Source: Elmis aenea (lineage: Eukaryota > Arthropoda > Insecta > Coleoptera > Elmidae). From it: a stretch of 64,000 bases of DNA. Shown piece by piece: positions 25,931 to 39,610 of the stretch. Numbering within the stretch: the first letter of the stretch is position 1; each line of letters begins with the position of its first letter. The notes beneath the pieces are model-generated. The model had not been told where the DNA came from. It was given only the letters and a program-made list of their open reading frames with translations, and did no database searches. The DNA lies in the NCBI GenBank assembly GCA_947652605.1, contig CANTFG010000088.1:1-64000 (forward strand), written 5' to 3'. The translations under genes and the position numbers were made by a program.

Positions 25931-28153
25931 GCACGGTATTTTTAGGAAATTATTAAAAATTAATACCAGCTCATTGAAAGACATATGCAAAACAATTGTA
26001 TTCATGTAAAGAGGCGATGGATAAACTGTTCCTGTCATATAGAAATCAATAATTGAAATTGTTTCGAAATAGTCGCACAAGGAACATATGTATTAACTAA
26101 AGCACGGTATTTTTAGGAAATTATTAAAAATTAAAACCAGCTCATTGAAAGACATATGCAAAACAATTGTATTCATGTAAAGAGGCGATGGATAAACTGT
26201 TCCTGTGATATACAAATCAATAATTAAAATTGTTCAGAAATAGTCGCTCAAGGAACATATATATTAACTAATGCACGGTATTTTTAGGAAATTATTAAAA
26301 ATTAAAACCAGCTCATTGAAAGACATATGCAAAACAATTGTATTCATGTAAAGAGGCGATGGATAAACTGTTCCTGTGATATACAAATCAATAATTAAAA
26401 TTGTTTAGAAATAGTCGCTCAAGGAACATATGTATTAACTAAAGCACGGTATTTTTAGGAAATTATTAAAAATTAAAACCAGCTCATTGAAAGACATATG
26501 CAAAACAATTGTATTCCTGTAAAGAGGCGATGGATAAACTGTTCCTGTGATATACAAATCAATAATTAAAATTGTTTAGAAATAGTCGCTCAAGGAACAT
26601 TTGTATTAACTAAAGCACGGTATTTTTAGGAAATTATTAAAAATTAAAACCAGCTCATTGAAAGACATATGCAAAACAATTTTATTCATGTAAAGAGGCG
26701 ATGGATAAACTGTTCCTGTGATATACAAATCAATAATTAAAATTGTTTAGAAATAGTCGCTCAAGGAACATATGTATTAACTAAAGCACGGTATTTTTAG
26801 GAAATTATTAAAAATTAAAACCAGCTCATTGAAAGACATATGCAAAACAATTGTATTCCTGTAAAGAGGCGATGGATAAACTGTTCCTGTGATATGCAAA
26901 TCAATAATTGAAATTGTTTCGAAATAGTAGCACAAGGAACATATGTATTAACTAAAGCACGGTATTTTTAGGAAATTATTAAAAATTAAAACCAGCTCAT
27001 TGAAAGACATATGCAAAACAATTTTATTCATGTAAAAAGGCGATGGATAAACTGTTCCTGTGATATACAAATCAATAATTAAAATTGTTTAGAAATAGTC
27101 GCACAAGGAACATATGTATTAACTAAAGCACGGTATTTTTAGGAAATTATTAAAAATTAATACCAGCTCATTGAAAGACATACGCAAAACAATTGTATTT
27201 ATGTAAAGAGGCGATAGATAAACTGTTCCTGTGATATACAAATCAATAATTGAAATTGTTTCGAAATAGTCGCACAAGGAACATATGTATTAACTAATGC
27301 ACGGTATTTTTAGGAAATTATTAAAAATTAAAACCAGCTCATTGAAAGACATATGCAAAACAATTGTATTCATGTAAAGAGGCGATGGATAAACTGTTCC
27401 TGTCATATACAAATCAATAATTGAAATTGTTTCGAAACAGTCGCACAAGGAACATATGTATTATCTAAAGCACGGTATTTTTAGGAAATTATTAAAAATT
27501 AAAACCAGCTCATTGAAAGACATATGCAAAACAATTGTATTCATGTAAAGAGGCGATGGATAAACTGTTCCTGTGATATACAAATCAATAATTTAAATTG
27601 TTCAGAAATAGTCGCTCAAAGAACATATGTATTAACTAATGCACGGTATTTTTAGGAAATTATTAAAAATTAAAACCAGCTCATTGAAAGACATATGCAA
27701 AACAATTGTATTCCTGTAAAGAGGCGATGGATAAACTGTTCCTGTGATATACAAATCAATAATTAAAATTGTTTAGAAATAGTCGCTCAAGGAACATATG
27801 TATTAACTAAAGCAAGGTATTTTTAGGAAATTATTAAAAATTAAAACCAGCTCATTGAAAGACATATGCAAAACAATTGTATTCCTGTAAAGAGGCGATG
27901 GATAAACTGTTCCTGTGATATACAAATCAATAATTAAAATTGTTTAGAAATAGTCGCTCAAGGAACATATGTATTAACTAAAGCACGGTATTTTTAGGAA
28001 ATTATTAAAAATTAATACCAGCTCATTGAAAGACATATGCAAAACAATTGTATTCATGTAAAGAGGCGATGGATAAACTGTTCCTGTGATATACAAATCA
28101 ATAATTGAAATTGTTTCGAAATAGTCGCACAAGGAACATATGTATTAACTAAT
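25931..28153 (+). repeat. 13-monomer higher-order unit, copy 1
   Basis: Markers recur at exactly 2223 bp (13 x 171) in the next copy: 'tatagaaatc' (26042, 28265), 'acatttgtatt' (26601, 28824), 'tagtagcac' (near 26927 and 29149), 'tacgcaaaac' (27181, 29404) and 'attatctaaag' (27461, 29684). The thirteenth unit (27983) does not match its expected partner at 30206, so the second copy is one monomer short. Confidence 0.9.
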
Positions 28154-30205
28154 GCACGGTATTTTTAGGAAATTACTAAAAATTAAAACCAGCTCATTGA
28201 AAGACATATGCAAAACAATTGTATTCATGTAAAGAGGCGATGGATAAACTGTTCCTGTCATATAGAAATCAATAATTGAAATTGTTTCGAAATAGTCGCA
28301 CAAGGAACATATGTATTAACTAAAGCACGGTATTTTTAGGAAATTATTAAAAATTAAAACCAGCTCATTGAAAGACATATGCAAAACAATTGTATTCATG
28401 TAAAGAGGCGATGGATAAACTGTTCCTGTGATATACAAATCAATAATTAAAATTGTTCAGAAATAGTCGCTCAAGGAACATATGTATTAACTAATGCACG
28501 GTATTTTTAGGAAATTATTAAAAATTAAAACCAGCTCATTGAAAGACATATGCAAAACAATTGTATTCATGTAAAGAGGCGATGGATAAACTGTTCCTGT
28601 GATATACAAATCAATAATTAAAATTGTTTAGAAATAGTCGCTCAAGGAACATATGTATTAACTAAAGCACGGTATTTTTAGGAAATTATTAAAAATTAAA
28701 ACCAGCTCATTGAAAGACATATGCAAAACAATTGTATTCCTGTAAAGAGGCGATGGATAAACTGTTCCTGTGATATACAAATCAATAATTAAAATTGTTT
28801 AGAAATAGTCGCTCAAGGAACATTTGTATTAACTAAAGCACGGTATTTTTAGGAAATTATTAAAAATTAAAACCAGCTCATTGAAAGACATATGCAAAAC
28901 AATTGTATTCATGTAAAAAGGCGATGGATAAACTGTTCCTGTGATATACAAATCAATAATTAAAATTGTTTAGAAATAGTCGCACAAGGAACATATGTAT
29001 TAACTAAAGCACGGTATTTTTAGGAAATTATTAAAAATTAATACCAGCTCATTGAAAGACATATGCAAAACAATTGTATTCATGTAAAGAGGCGATTGAT
29101 AAACTGTTCCTGTGATATACAAATCAATAATTAAAATTGTTTCGAAATAGTAGCACAAGGAACATATGTATTAACTAAAGCACGGTATTTTTAGGAAATT
29201 ATTAAAAATTAAAACCAGCTCATTGAAAGACATATGCAAAACAATTTTATTCATGTAAAAAGGCGATGGATAAACTGTTCCTGTGATATACAAATCAATA
29301 ATTAAAATTGTTTAGAAATAGTCGCACAAGGAACATATGTATTAACTAAAGCACGGTATTTTTAGGAAATTATTAAAAATTAATACCAGCTCATTGAAAG
29401 ACATACGCAAAACAATTGTATTCATGTAAAGAGGCGATAGATAAACTGTTCCTGTGATATACAAATCAATAATTGAAATTGTTTCGAAATAGTCGCACAA
29501 GGAACATATGTATTAACTAATGCACGGTATTTTTAGGAAATTATTAAAAATTAAAACCAGCTCATTGAAAGACATATGCAAAACAATTGTATTCATGTAA
29601 AGAGGCGATGGATAAACTGTTCCTGTCATATACAAATCAATAATTGAAATTGTTTCGAAATAGTCGCACAAGGAACATATGTATTATCTAAAGCACGGTA
29701 TTTTTAGGAAATTATTAAAAATTAAAACCAGCTCATTGAAAGACATATGCAAAACAATTGTATTCATGTAAAGAGGCGATGGATAAACTGTTCCTGTGAT
29801 ATACAAATCAATAATTTAAATTGTTCAGAAATAGTCGCTCAAAGAACATATGTATTAACTAATGCACGGTATTTTTAGGAAATTATTAAAAATTAAAACC
29901 AGCTCATTGAAAGACATATGCAAAACAATTGTATTCCTGTAAAGAGGCGATGGATAAACTGTTCCTGTGATATACAAATCAATAATTAAAATTGTTTAGA
30001 AATAGTCGCTCAAGGAACATATGTATTAACTAAAGCATGGTATTTTTAGGAAATTATTAAAAATTAAAACCAGCTCATTGAAAGACATATGCAAAACAAT
30101 TGTATTCCTGTAAAGAGGCGATGGATAAACTGTTCCTGTGATATACAAATCAATAATTAAAATTGTTTAGAAATAGTCGCTCAAGGAACATATGTATTAA
30201 CTAAA
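28154..30205 (+). repeat. 13-monomer higher-order unit, copy 2 (12 monomers)
   Basis: Twelve units are in the same order as copy 1. Differences include 'attactaaaa' for 'attattaaaa' in the first unit, 'gcgattgat' in the unit at 29009, and 'gcatgg' for 'gcaagg' near 30035. The five units 29009-29863 recur once more at 32771-33625 (offset 3762 bp, 22 monomers), where the private 'gcgattgat', 'tacgc' and 'attatct' markers are all retained. Confidence 0.88.
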
Positions 30206-32770
30206 GCACGGTATTTTTAGGAAATTATTAAAAATTAAAACCAGCTCATTGAAAGACATATGCAAAACAATTGTATTCCTGTAAAAAGGCGATGGATAAA
30301 CTGTTCCTGTGATATACAAATCAATAATTAAAATTGTTTAGAAAGAGTCGTTCAAGGAACATATGTATTAACTAATGCACGGTATTTTTAGGAAATTATT
30401 AAAAATTAAAACCAGCTTATTGAAAGACATATGCAAAAAAATTGTATTCCTGTAAAGAGGCGATGGATAAACTGTTCCTGTGATATACAAATCAATAATT
30501 AAAATTGTTTAGAAATAGTCGCTCAAGGAACATATGTATTAACTAAAGCACGGTATTTTTAGGAAATTATTAAAAATTAAAACCAGCTCATTGAAAGACA
30601 TATGCAAAACAATTGTAATCATGTAAAGAGGCGATGGATAAACTGTTCCTGTGATATACAAATCAATAATTGAAATTGTTTCGAAATAGTCGCACAAGGA
30701 ACATATGTATTAACTAAAGCACGGTATTTTTAGGAAATTATTCAAAATTAATGCGAGCTCATTGAAAGACATATGCAAAACAATTGTATTCATGTAAAGA
30801 GGCGATGGATAAACTGTTTCTGTGATATACAAATCAATAATTAAAATTGTTTAGAAATAGTCGCTCAAGGAACATATGTATTAACTAAAGCACGGTATTT
30901 TTAGGAAATTATTAAAAATTAAAACCAGCTCATTGAAAGACATATGCAAAACAATTGTATTCATGTAAAGAGGCGATGGATAAACTGTTCCTGTGATATT
31001 CAAATCAATAATTAAAATCGTTTAGAAATAGTCGCTCAAGGAACATATGTATTAACTAAAGCACGGTATTTTTAGGAAATTATTAAAAATTAAAACCAGC
31101 TCATTGAAAGACATATGCAAAACAATTGTATTCATGTAAAGAGGCGATGGATAAACTGTTCCTGTGATATACAAATCAATAATTAAATTTTTTTAGAAAT
31201 AGTCGCTCAAGGAACATATGTATTAACTAAAGCACGGTATTTTTAGGAAATTATTAAAAATTAAAACCAGCTCATTGAAAGACTTATGCAAAACAATTGT
31301 ATTCATGTAAAGAGGCGATGGATAAACTGTTCCTGTGATATACAAATCAATAATTGAAATTGTTTCGAAATAGTCGCACAAGGAACATATGTATTAACTA
31401 AAGCACGGTATTTTTAGGAAATTATTAAAAATTAATACCAGCTCATTAAAAGACATATGCTAAACAATTGTATTCATGTAAAGAGGCGATGGATAAACTG
31501 TTCCTGTGATATACAAATCAATAATTAAAATTGTTTCGAAATTGTCACTCAAGGAACATATGTATTAACTAAAGCACGGTATTTTTAGGAAATTATTAAA
31601 AATTAAAACCAGCTCATTGAAAGACATATGCAAAACAATTGTATTCATGTAAAGAGGCGATGGATAAACTGTTCCTGTGATATACAAATCAATAATTAAA
31701 ATTGTTCAGAAATAGTCGCTCAAGGAACATATGTATTAACTAATGCACGGTATTTTTAGGAAATTATTAAAAATTAAAACCAGCTCATTGAAAGACATAT
31801 GCAAAACCAATGTATTCCTGTAAAGAGGCGATGGATAAACTGTTCCTGTAATATACAAATCAATAATTACAATTGTTTAGAAATAGTCGCTCAAGGAACA
31901 TATGTATTAACTAAAGCACGGTATTTTTAGGAAATTATTAAAAATTAAAACCAGCTCACTGAAAGACATATGCAAAACAATTGTATTCATGTAAAGAGGC
32001 GATGGATAAACTGTTCCTGTGATATACAAATCAATAATAGAAATTGTTTCGAAATAGTCGCACAAGGAACATATGTATTAACTAAAGCACGGTATTTTTA
32101 GGAAATTAGTAAAAATTAAAACCAGCTCTTTGAAAGACATTCGCATAACAATTGTATTTATGTAAAGAGGCGATGGATAAACTGTTTCTGTGATATACAA
32201 ATCAATAATTAAAAATGTTCAGAAATAGTCGCTCAAGAAACATATGTATTAACTAAAGCACGGTATTTTTAGGAAATTATTAAAAATTAAAACCAGCTCA
32301 TTGAAAGACATATGCAAAACAATTGTATTCCTGTAAAGAGGCGATGGATAAACTGTTCCTGTGATATACAAATCAATAATTAAAATTGTTTAGAAATAGT
32401 CGCTCAAGGAACATATGTATTAACTAAAGCACGGTATTTTTAGGAAATTATTAAAAATTAAAACCAGCTCATTGAAAGACATATGCAAAACAATTGTATT
32501 CATGTAAAGAGGCGATGGATAAACTGTTCCTGTGATATTCAAATCAATAATTAAAATCGTTTCGAAATAGTCGCACAAGGAACATATGTATTAACTAAAG
32601 CACGGTATTTTTAGGAAATTATTAAAAATTAATACCAGCTCATTAAAAGACATATGCAAAACAATTGTATTCATGTAAAGAGGCGATGGATAAACTGTTC
32701 CTGTCATATACAAATCAATAATTGAAATTGTTTCGAAATAGTCGCACAAGGAACATATGTATTAACTAAT
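30206..32770 (+). repeat. 15-monomer segment, copy 1
   Basis: Fifteen units reappear at 34823-37387 at a constant offset of 4617 bp (27 x 171). Shared rare markers are 'gaaagagtcg' (30341), 'gcttattg' with 'gcaaaaaaattg' (30377 unit), 'gtaatcatg' (30615), 'ttcaaaattaatgcgag' (30741), 'gctcactg' (31954), 'acattcgcataac' (near 32140) and 'gatattc' with 'aatcgtttcg' (32429 unit). Private to this copy are 'cgttcaagg' near 30350 and 'gtcactc' near 31547. Confidence 0.92.
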
Positions 32771-34822
32771 GCACGGTATTTTTAGGAAATTATTAAAAAT
32801 TAATACCAGCTCATTGAAAGACATATGCAAAACAATTGTATTCATGTAAAGAGGCGATTGATAAACTGTTCCTGTGATATACAAATCAATAATTGAAATT
32901 GTTTCGAAATAGTAGCACAAGGAACATATGTATTAACTAAAGCACGGTATTTTTAGGAAATTATTAAAAATTAAAACCAGCTCATTGAAAGACATATGCA
33001 AAACATTTTTATTCATGTAAAAAGGCGATGGATAAACTGTTCCTGTGATATACAAATCAATAATTAAAATTGTTTAGAAATAGTCGCACAAGGAACATAT
33101 GTATTAACTAAAGCACGGTATTTTTAGGAAATTATTAAAAATTAATACCAGCTCATTGAAAGACATACGCAAAACAATTGTATTCATGTAAAGAGGCGAT
33201 AGATAAACTGTTCCTGTGATATACAAATCAATAATTGAAATTGTTTCGAAATAGTCGCACAAGGAACATATGTATTAACTAATGCACGGTATTTTTAGGA
33301 AATTATTAAAAATTAAAACCAGCTCATTGAAAGACATATGCAAAACAATTGTATTCATGTAAAGAGGCGATGGATAAACTGTTCCTGTCATATACAAATC
33401 AATAATTGAAATTGTTTCGAAATAGTCGCACAAGGAACATATGTATTATCTAAAGCACGGTATTTTTAGGAAATTATTAAAAATTAAAACCAGCTCATTG
33501 AAAGACATATGCAAAACAATTGTATTCATGTAAAGAGGCGATGGATAAACTGTTCCTGTGATATACAAATCAATAATTTAAATTGTTCAGAAATAGTCGC
33601 TCAAAGAACATATGTATTAACTAATGCACGGTATTTTTAGGAAATTATTAAAAATTAAAACCAGCTCATTGAAAGACATATGCAAAACAATTTTATTCAT
33701 GTAAAGAGGCGATGGATAAACTGTTCCTGTGATATACAAATCAATAATTAAAATTGTTTCGAAATAGTCGCTCAAGGAACATATGTATTAACTAAAGCAC
33801 GGTATTTTTAGGAAATTAGTAAAAATTAAAACCAGCTCATTGAAAGACATATGCAAAACAATTGTATTCATGTAAAGAGGCGATGGATAAACTGTTCCTG
33901 TGATATACAAATCAATAATTAAAATTGTTCAGAAATAGTCGCTCAAGGAACATATGTATTAACTAAAGCACAGTATTTTTAGGAAATTATTAAAAATTAA
34001 AACCAGCTCATTGAAAGACATATGCAAAACAATTGTATTCATGTAAAGAAGCGATGGATAAACTGTTCCTGTGATATACAAATCAATAATTAAAATTGTT
34101 TAGAAATAGTCGCTCAAGGAACATATGTATTAACTAAAGCACGGTATTTTTAGGAAATTATTAAAAATTAAAACCAGCTCATTGAAAGACATATGCAAAA
34201 CAATTGTATTCATGTAAAAAGGCGATGGATAAACTGTTCCTGTAATATACAAATCAATAATTAAAATTGTTTAGAAATAGTCGCACAAGGAACATATGTA
34301 TTAACTAAAGCACGGTATTTTTAGGAAATTATTAAAAATTAATACCAGCTCATTGAAAGACATATGCAAAACAATTGTATTCATGTAAAGAGGCGATGGA
34401 TAAACTGTTCCTGTCATATAGAAATCAATAATTGAAATTGTTTCGAAATAGTCGCACAAGGAACATATGTATTAACTAAAGCACGGTATTTTTAGGAAAT
34501 TATTAAAAATTAAAACCAGCTCATTGAAAGACATATGCAAAACAATTGTATTCATGTAAAGAGGCGATGGATAAACTGTTCCTGTGATATACAAATCAAT
34601 AATTAAAATTGTTTAGAAATAGTCGCTCAAGGAACATATGTATTAACTAAAGCACGGTATTTTTAGGAAATTATTAAAAATTAAAACCAGCTCATTGAAA
34701 GACATATGCAAAACAATTGTATTCATGTAAAGAGGCGATGGATAAACTGTTCCTGTGATATACAAATCAATAATTAAAATTGTTTAGAAATAGTCGCTCA
34801 AGGAACATATGTATTAACTAAA
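32771..34822 (+). repeat. Mosaic segment between the 15-monomer copies
   Basis: Twelve monomers assembled from two upstream sources. 32771-33625 matches 29009-29863 (offset 3762 bp), with one private change ('acatttttattc'). 33626 to about 34650 matches 25247 to about 26270 (offset 8379 bp), including the tatagaaatc unit. The order of the two sources is reversed relative to their positions upstream, so at least two events were needed. Confidence 0.82.
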
Positions 34823-37387
34823 GCACGGTATTTTTAGGAAATTATTAAAAATTAAAACCAGCTTATTGAAAGACATATGCAAAACAATTGTATTCCTGTA
34901 AAAAGGCGATGGATAAACTGTTCCTGTGATATACAAATCAATAATTAAAATTGTTTAGAAAGAGTCGCTCAAGGAACATATGTATTAACTAATGCACGGT
35001 ATTTTTAGGAAATTATTAAAAATTAAAACCAGCTTATTGAAAGACATATGCAAAAAAATTGTATTCCTGTAAAGAGGCGATGGATAAACTGTTCCTGTGA
35101 TATACAAATCAATAATTAAAATTGTTTAGAAATAGTCGCTCAAGGAACATATGTATTAACTAAAGCACGGTATTTTTAGGAAATTATTAAAAATTAAAAC
35201 CAGCTCATTGAAAGACATATGCAAAACAATTGTAATCATGTAAAGAGGCGATGGATAAACTGTTCCTGTGATATACAAATCAATAATTGAAATTGTTTCG
35301 AAATAGTCGCACAAGGAACATATGTATTAACTAAAGCACGGTATTTTTAGGAAATTATTCAAAATTAATGCGAGCTCATTGAAAGACATATGCAAAACAA
35401 TTGTATTCATGTAAAGAGGCGATGGATAAACTGTTTCTGTGATATACAAATCAATAATTAAAATTGTTTAGAAATAGTCGCTCAAGGAACATATGTATTA
35501 ACTAAAGCACGGTATTTTTAGGAAATTATTAAAAATTAAAACCAGCTCATTAAAAGACATATGCAAAACAATTGTATTCATGTAAAGAGGCGATGGATAA
35601 ACTGTTCCTGTGATATACAAATCAATAATTAAAATTGTTCAGAAATAGTCGCTCAAGGAACATATGTATTAACTAATGCACGGTATTTTTAGGAAATTAT
35701 TAAAAATTAAAACCAGCTCATTGAAAGACATATGCAAAACAATTGTATTCCTGTAAAGAGGCGATGAATAAACTGTTCCTGTGATATACAAATCAATAAT
35801 TAAAATTGTTTAGAAATAGTCGCTCAAGGAACATATGTATTAACTAAAGCACGGTATTTTTAGGAAATTATTAAAAATTAAAACCAGCTCATTGAAAGAC
35901 TTATGCAAAACAATTGTATTCATGTAAAGAGGCGATGAATAAACTGTTCCTGTCATATACAAATCAATAATTGAAATTGTTTCGAAATAGTCGCACAAGG
36001 AACATATGTATTAACTAAAGCACGGTATTTTTAGGAAATTATTAAAAATTAATACCAGCTCATTAAAAGACATATGCTAAACAATTGTATTCATGTAAAG
36101 AGGCGATGGATAAACTGTTCCTGTGATATACAAATCAATAATTAAAATTGTTTCGAAATTGTCGCTCAAGGAACATATGTATTAACTAAAGCACGGTATT
36201 TTTAGGAAATTATTAAAAATTAAAACCAGCTCATTGAAAGACATATGCAAAACAATTGTATTCATGTAAAGAGGCGATGGATAAACTGTTCCTGTGATAT
36301 ACAAATCAATAATTAAAATTGTTTAGAAATAGTCGCTCAAGGAACATATGTATTAACTAATGCACGGTATTTTTAGGAAATTATTAAAAATTAAAACCAG
36401 CTCATTAAAAGACATATGCAAAACCAATGTATTCCTGTAAAGAGGCGATGGATAAACTGTTCCTGTGATATACAAATCAATAATTACAATTGTTTAGAAA
36501 TAGTCGCTCAAGGAACATATGTATTAACTAAAGCACGGTATTTTTAGGAAATTATTAAAAATTAAAACCAGCTCACTGAAAGACATATGCAAAACAATTG
36601 TATTCATGTAAAGAGGCGATGGATAAACTGTTCCTGTGATATACAAATCAATAATAGAAATTGTTTCGAAATAGTCGCACAAGGAACATATGTATTAACT
36701 AAAGCACGGTATTTTTAGGAAATTAGTAAAAATTAAAACCAGCTCTTTGAAAGACATTCGCATAACAATTGTATTTATGTAAAGAGGCGATGGATAAACT
36801 GTTTCTGTGATATACAAATCAATAATTAAAAATGTTCAGAAATAGTCGCTCAAGAAACATATGTATTAACTAAAGCACGGTATTTTTAGGAAATTATTAA
36901 AAATTAAAACCAGCTCATTGAAAGACATATGCAAAACAATTGTATTCCTGTAAAAAGGCGATGGATAAACTGTTCCTGTGATATACAAATCAATAATTAA
37001 AATTGTTTAGAAATAGTCGCTCAAGGAACATATGTATTAACTAAAGCACGGTATTTTTAGGAAATTATTAAAAATTAAAACCAGCTCATTGAAAGACATA
37101 TGCAAAACAATTGTATTCATGTAAAGAGGCGATGGATAAACTGTTCCTGTGATATTCAAATCAATAATTAAAATCGTTTCGAAATAGTCGCACAAGGAAC
37201 ATATGTATTAACTAAAGCACGGTATTTTTAGGAAATTATTAAAAATTAATACCAGCTCATTAAAAGACATATGCAAAACAATTGTATTCATGTAAAGAGG
37301 CGATGGATAAACTGTTCCTGTGATATACAAATCAATAATTGAAATTGTTTCGAAATAGTCGCACAAGGAACATATGTATTAACTAAT
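34823..37387 (+). repeat. 15-monomer segment, copy 2
   Basis: The counterpart of 30206-32770, at +4617 bp, with all the rare markers in register: 'gtaatcatg' at 35232, 'ttcaaaatta' at 35358, 'gctcactg' at 36571, 'acattcgcataac' at 36758. Private changes include 'cattaaaag' in several units and 'gcgatgaat' near 35765 and 35935. Its last seven units are themselves part of the 10-monomer tandem duplication that follows. Confidence 0.92.
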
Positions 37388-37900
37388 GCACGGTATTTTT
37401 AGGAAATTATTAAAAATTAAAACCAGCTTATTGAAAGACATATGCAAAAAAATTGTATTCCTGTAAAGAGGCGATGGATAAACTGTTCCTGTGATATACA
37501 AATCAATAATTAAAATTGTTTAGAAATAGTCGCTCAAGGAACATATGTATTAACTAAAGCACGGTATTTTTAGGAAATTATTAAAAATTAAAACCAGCTC
37601 ATTGAAAGACATATGCAAAACAATTGTATTCATGTAAAGAGGCGATGGATAAACTGTTCCTGTGATATACAAATCAATAATTGAAATTGTTTCGAAATAG
37701 TCGCACAAGGAACATATGTATTAACTAAAGCACGGTATTTTTAGGAAATTATTAAAAATTAATGCCAGCTCATTGAAAGACATATGCAAAACAATTGTAT
37801 TTATGTAAAGAGGCGATGGATAAACTGTTCCTGTGATATACAAATCAATAATTAAAATTGTTTAGAAATAGTCGCTCAAGGAACATATGTATTAACTAAA
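36191..37900 (+). repeat. Ten-monomer tandem duplication A, copy 1
   Basis: Repeated at +1710 bp (10 x 171). Paired markers are 'gctcactg' 36571/38281, 'acattcgcataac' 36758/38468, the 'gatattc' unit 37046/38756, and the 'gcttattg' unit with aaaaaattg 37388/39098. The unit before it (36020, ttaatacc with 'atgctaaac') does not match the unit before copy 2 (37730, ttaatgcc), which sets the left edge. Confidence 0.92.
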
Positions 37901-39610
37901 GCACGGTATTTTTAGGAAATTATTAAAAATTAAAACCAGCTCATTGAAAGACATATGCAAAACAATTGTATTCATGTAAAGAGGCGATGGATAAACTGTT
38001 CCTGTGATATACAAATCAATAATTAAAATTGTTTAGAAATAGTCGCTCAAGGAACATATGTATTAACTAATGCACGGTATTTTTAGGAAATTATTAAAAA
38101 TTAAAACCAGCTCATTGAAAGACATATGCAAAACCAATGTATTCCTGTAAAGAGGCGATGGATAAACTGTTCCTGTGATATACAAATCAATAATTACAAT
38201 TGTTTAGAAATAGTCGCTCAAGGAACATATGTATTAACTAAAGCACGGTATTTTTAGGAAATTATTAAAAATTAAAACCAGCTCACTGAAAGACATATGC
38301 AAAACAATTGTATTCATGTAAAGAGGCGATGGATAAACTGTTCCTGTGATATACAAATCAATAATAGAAATTGTTTCGAAATAGTCGCACAAGGAACATA
38401 TGTATTAACTAAAGCACGGTATTTTTAGGAAATTAGTAAAAATTAAAACCAGCTCTTTGAAAGACATTCGCATAACAATTGTATTTATGTAAAGAGGCGA
38501 TGGATAAACTGTTTCTGTGATATACAAATCAATAATTAAAAATGTTCAGAAATAGTCGCTCAAGAAACATATGTATTAACTAAAGCACGGTATTTTTAGG
38601 AAATTATTAAAAATTAAAACCAGCTCATTGAAAGACATATGCAAAACAATTGTATTCCTGTAAAAAGGCGATGGATAAACTGTTCCTGTGATATACAAAT
38701 CAATAATTAAAATTGTTTAGAAATAGTCGCTCAAGGAACATATGTATTAACTAAAGCACGGTATTTTTAGGAAATTATTAAAAATTAAAACCAGCTCATT
38801 GAAAGACATATGCAAAACAATTGTATTCATGTAAAGAGGCGATGGATAAACTGTTCCTGTGATATTCAAATCAATAATTAAAATCGTTTCGAAATAGTCG
38901 CACAAGGAACATATGTATTAACTAAAGCACGGTATTTTTAGGAAATTATTAAAAATTAATACCAGCTCATTAAAAGACATATGCAAAACAATTGTATTCA
39001 TGTAAAGAGGCGATGGATAAACTGTTCCTGTGATATACAAATCAATAATTGAAATTGTTTCGAAATAGTCGCACAAGGAACATATGTATTAACTAATGCA
39101 CGGTATTTTTAGGAAATTATTAAAAATTAAAACCAGCTTATTGAAAGACATATGCAAAAAAATTGTATTCCTGTAAAGAGGCGATGGATAAACTGTTCCT
39201 GTGATATACAAATCAATAATTAAAATTGTTTAGAAATAGTCGCTCAAGGAACATATGTATTAACTAAAGCACGGTATTTTTAGGAAATTATTAAAAATTA
39301 AAACCAGCTCATTGAAAGACATATGCAAAACAATTGTATTCATGTAAAGAGGCGATGGATAAACTGTTCCTGTGATATACAAATCAATAATTGAAATTGT
39401 TTCGAAATAGTCGCACAAGGAACATATGTATTAACTAAAGCACGGTATTTTTAGGAAATTATTAAAAATTAATGCCAGCTCATTGAAAGACATATGCAAA
39501 ACAATTGTATTCATGTAAAGAGGCGATGGATAAACTGTTTCTGTGATATACAAATCAATAATTAAAATTGTTTAGAAATAGTCGCTCAAGGAACATATGT
39601 ATTAACTAAA
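37901..39610 (+). repeat. Ten-monomer tandem duplication A, copy 2
   Basis: The match to copy 1 is nearly complete. Visible differences are 'cattgaaag' for 'cattaaaag' in the unit at 38072 and, in the last unit, catgta with tttctg (39440) against tatgta with cctg (37730). Such low divergence across 1.7 kb marks it as one of the youngest duplications in the window. Confidence 0.92.
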
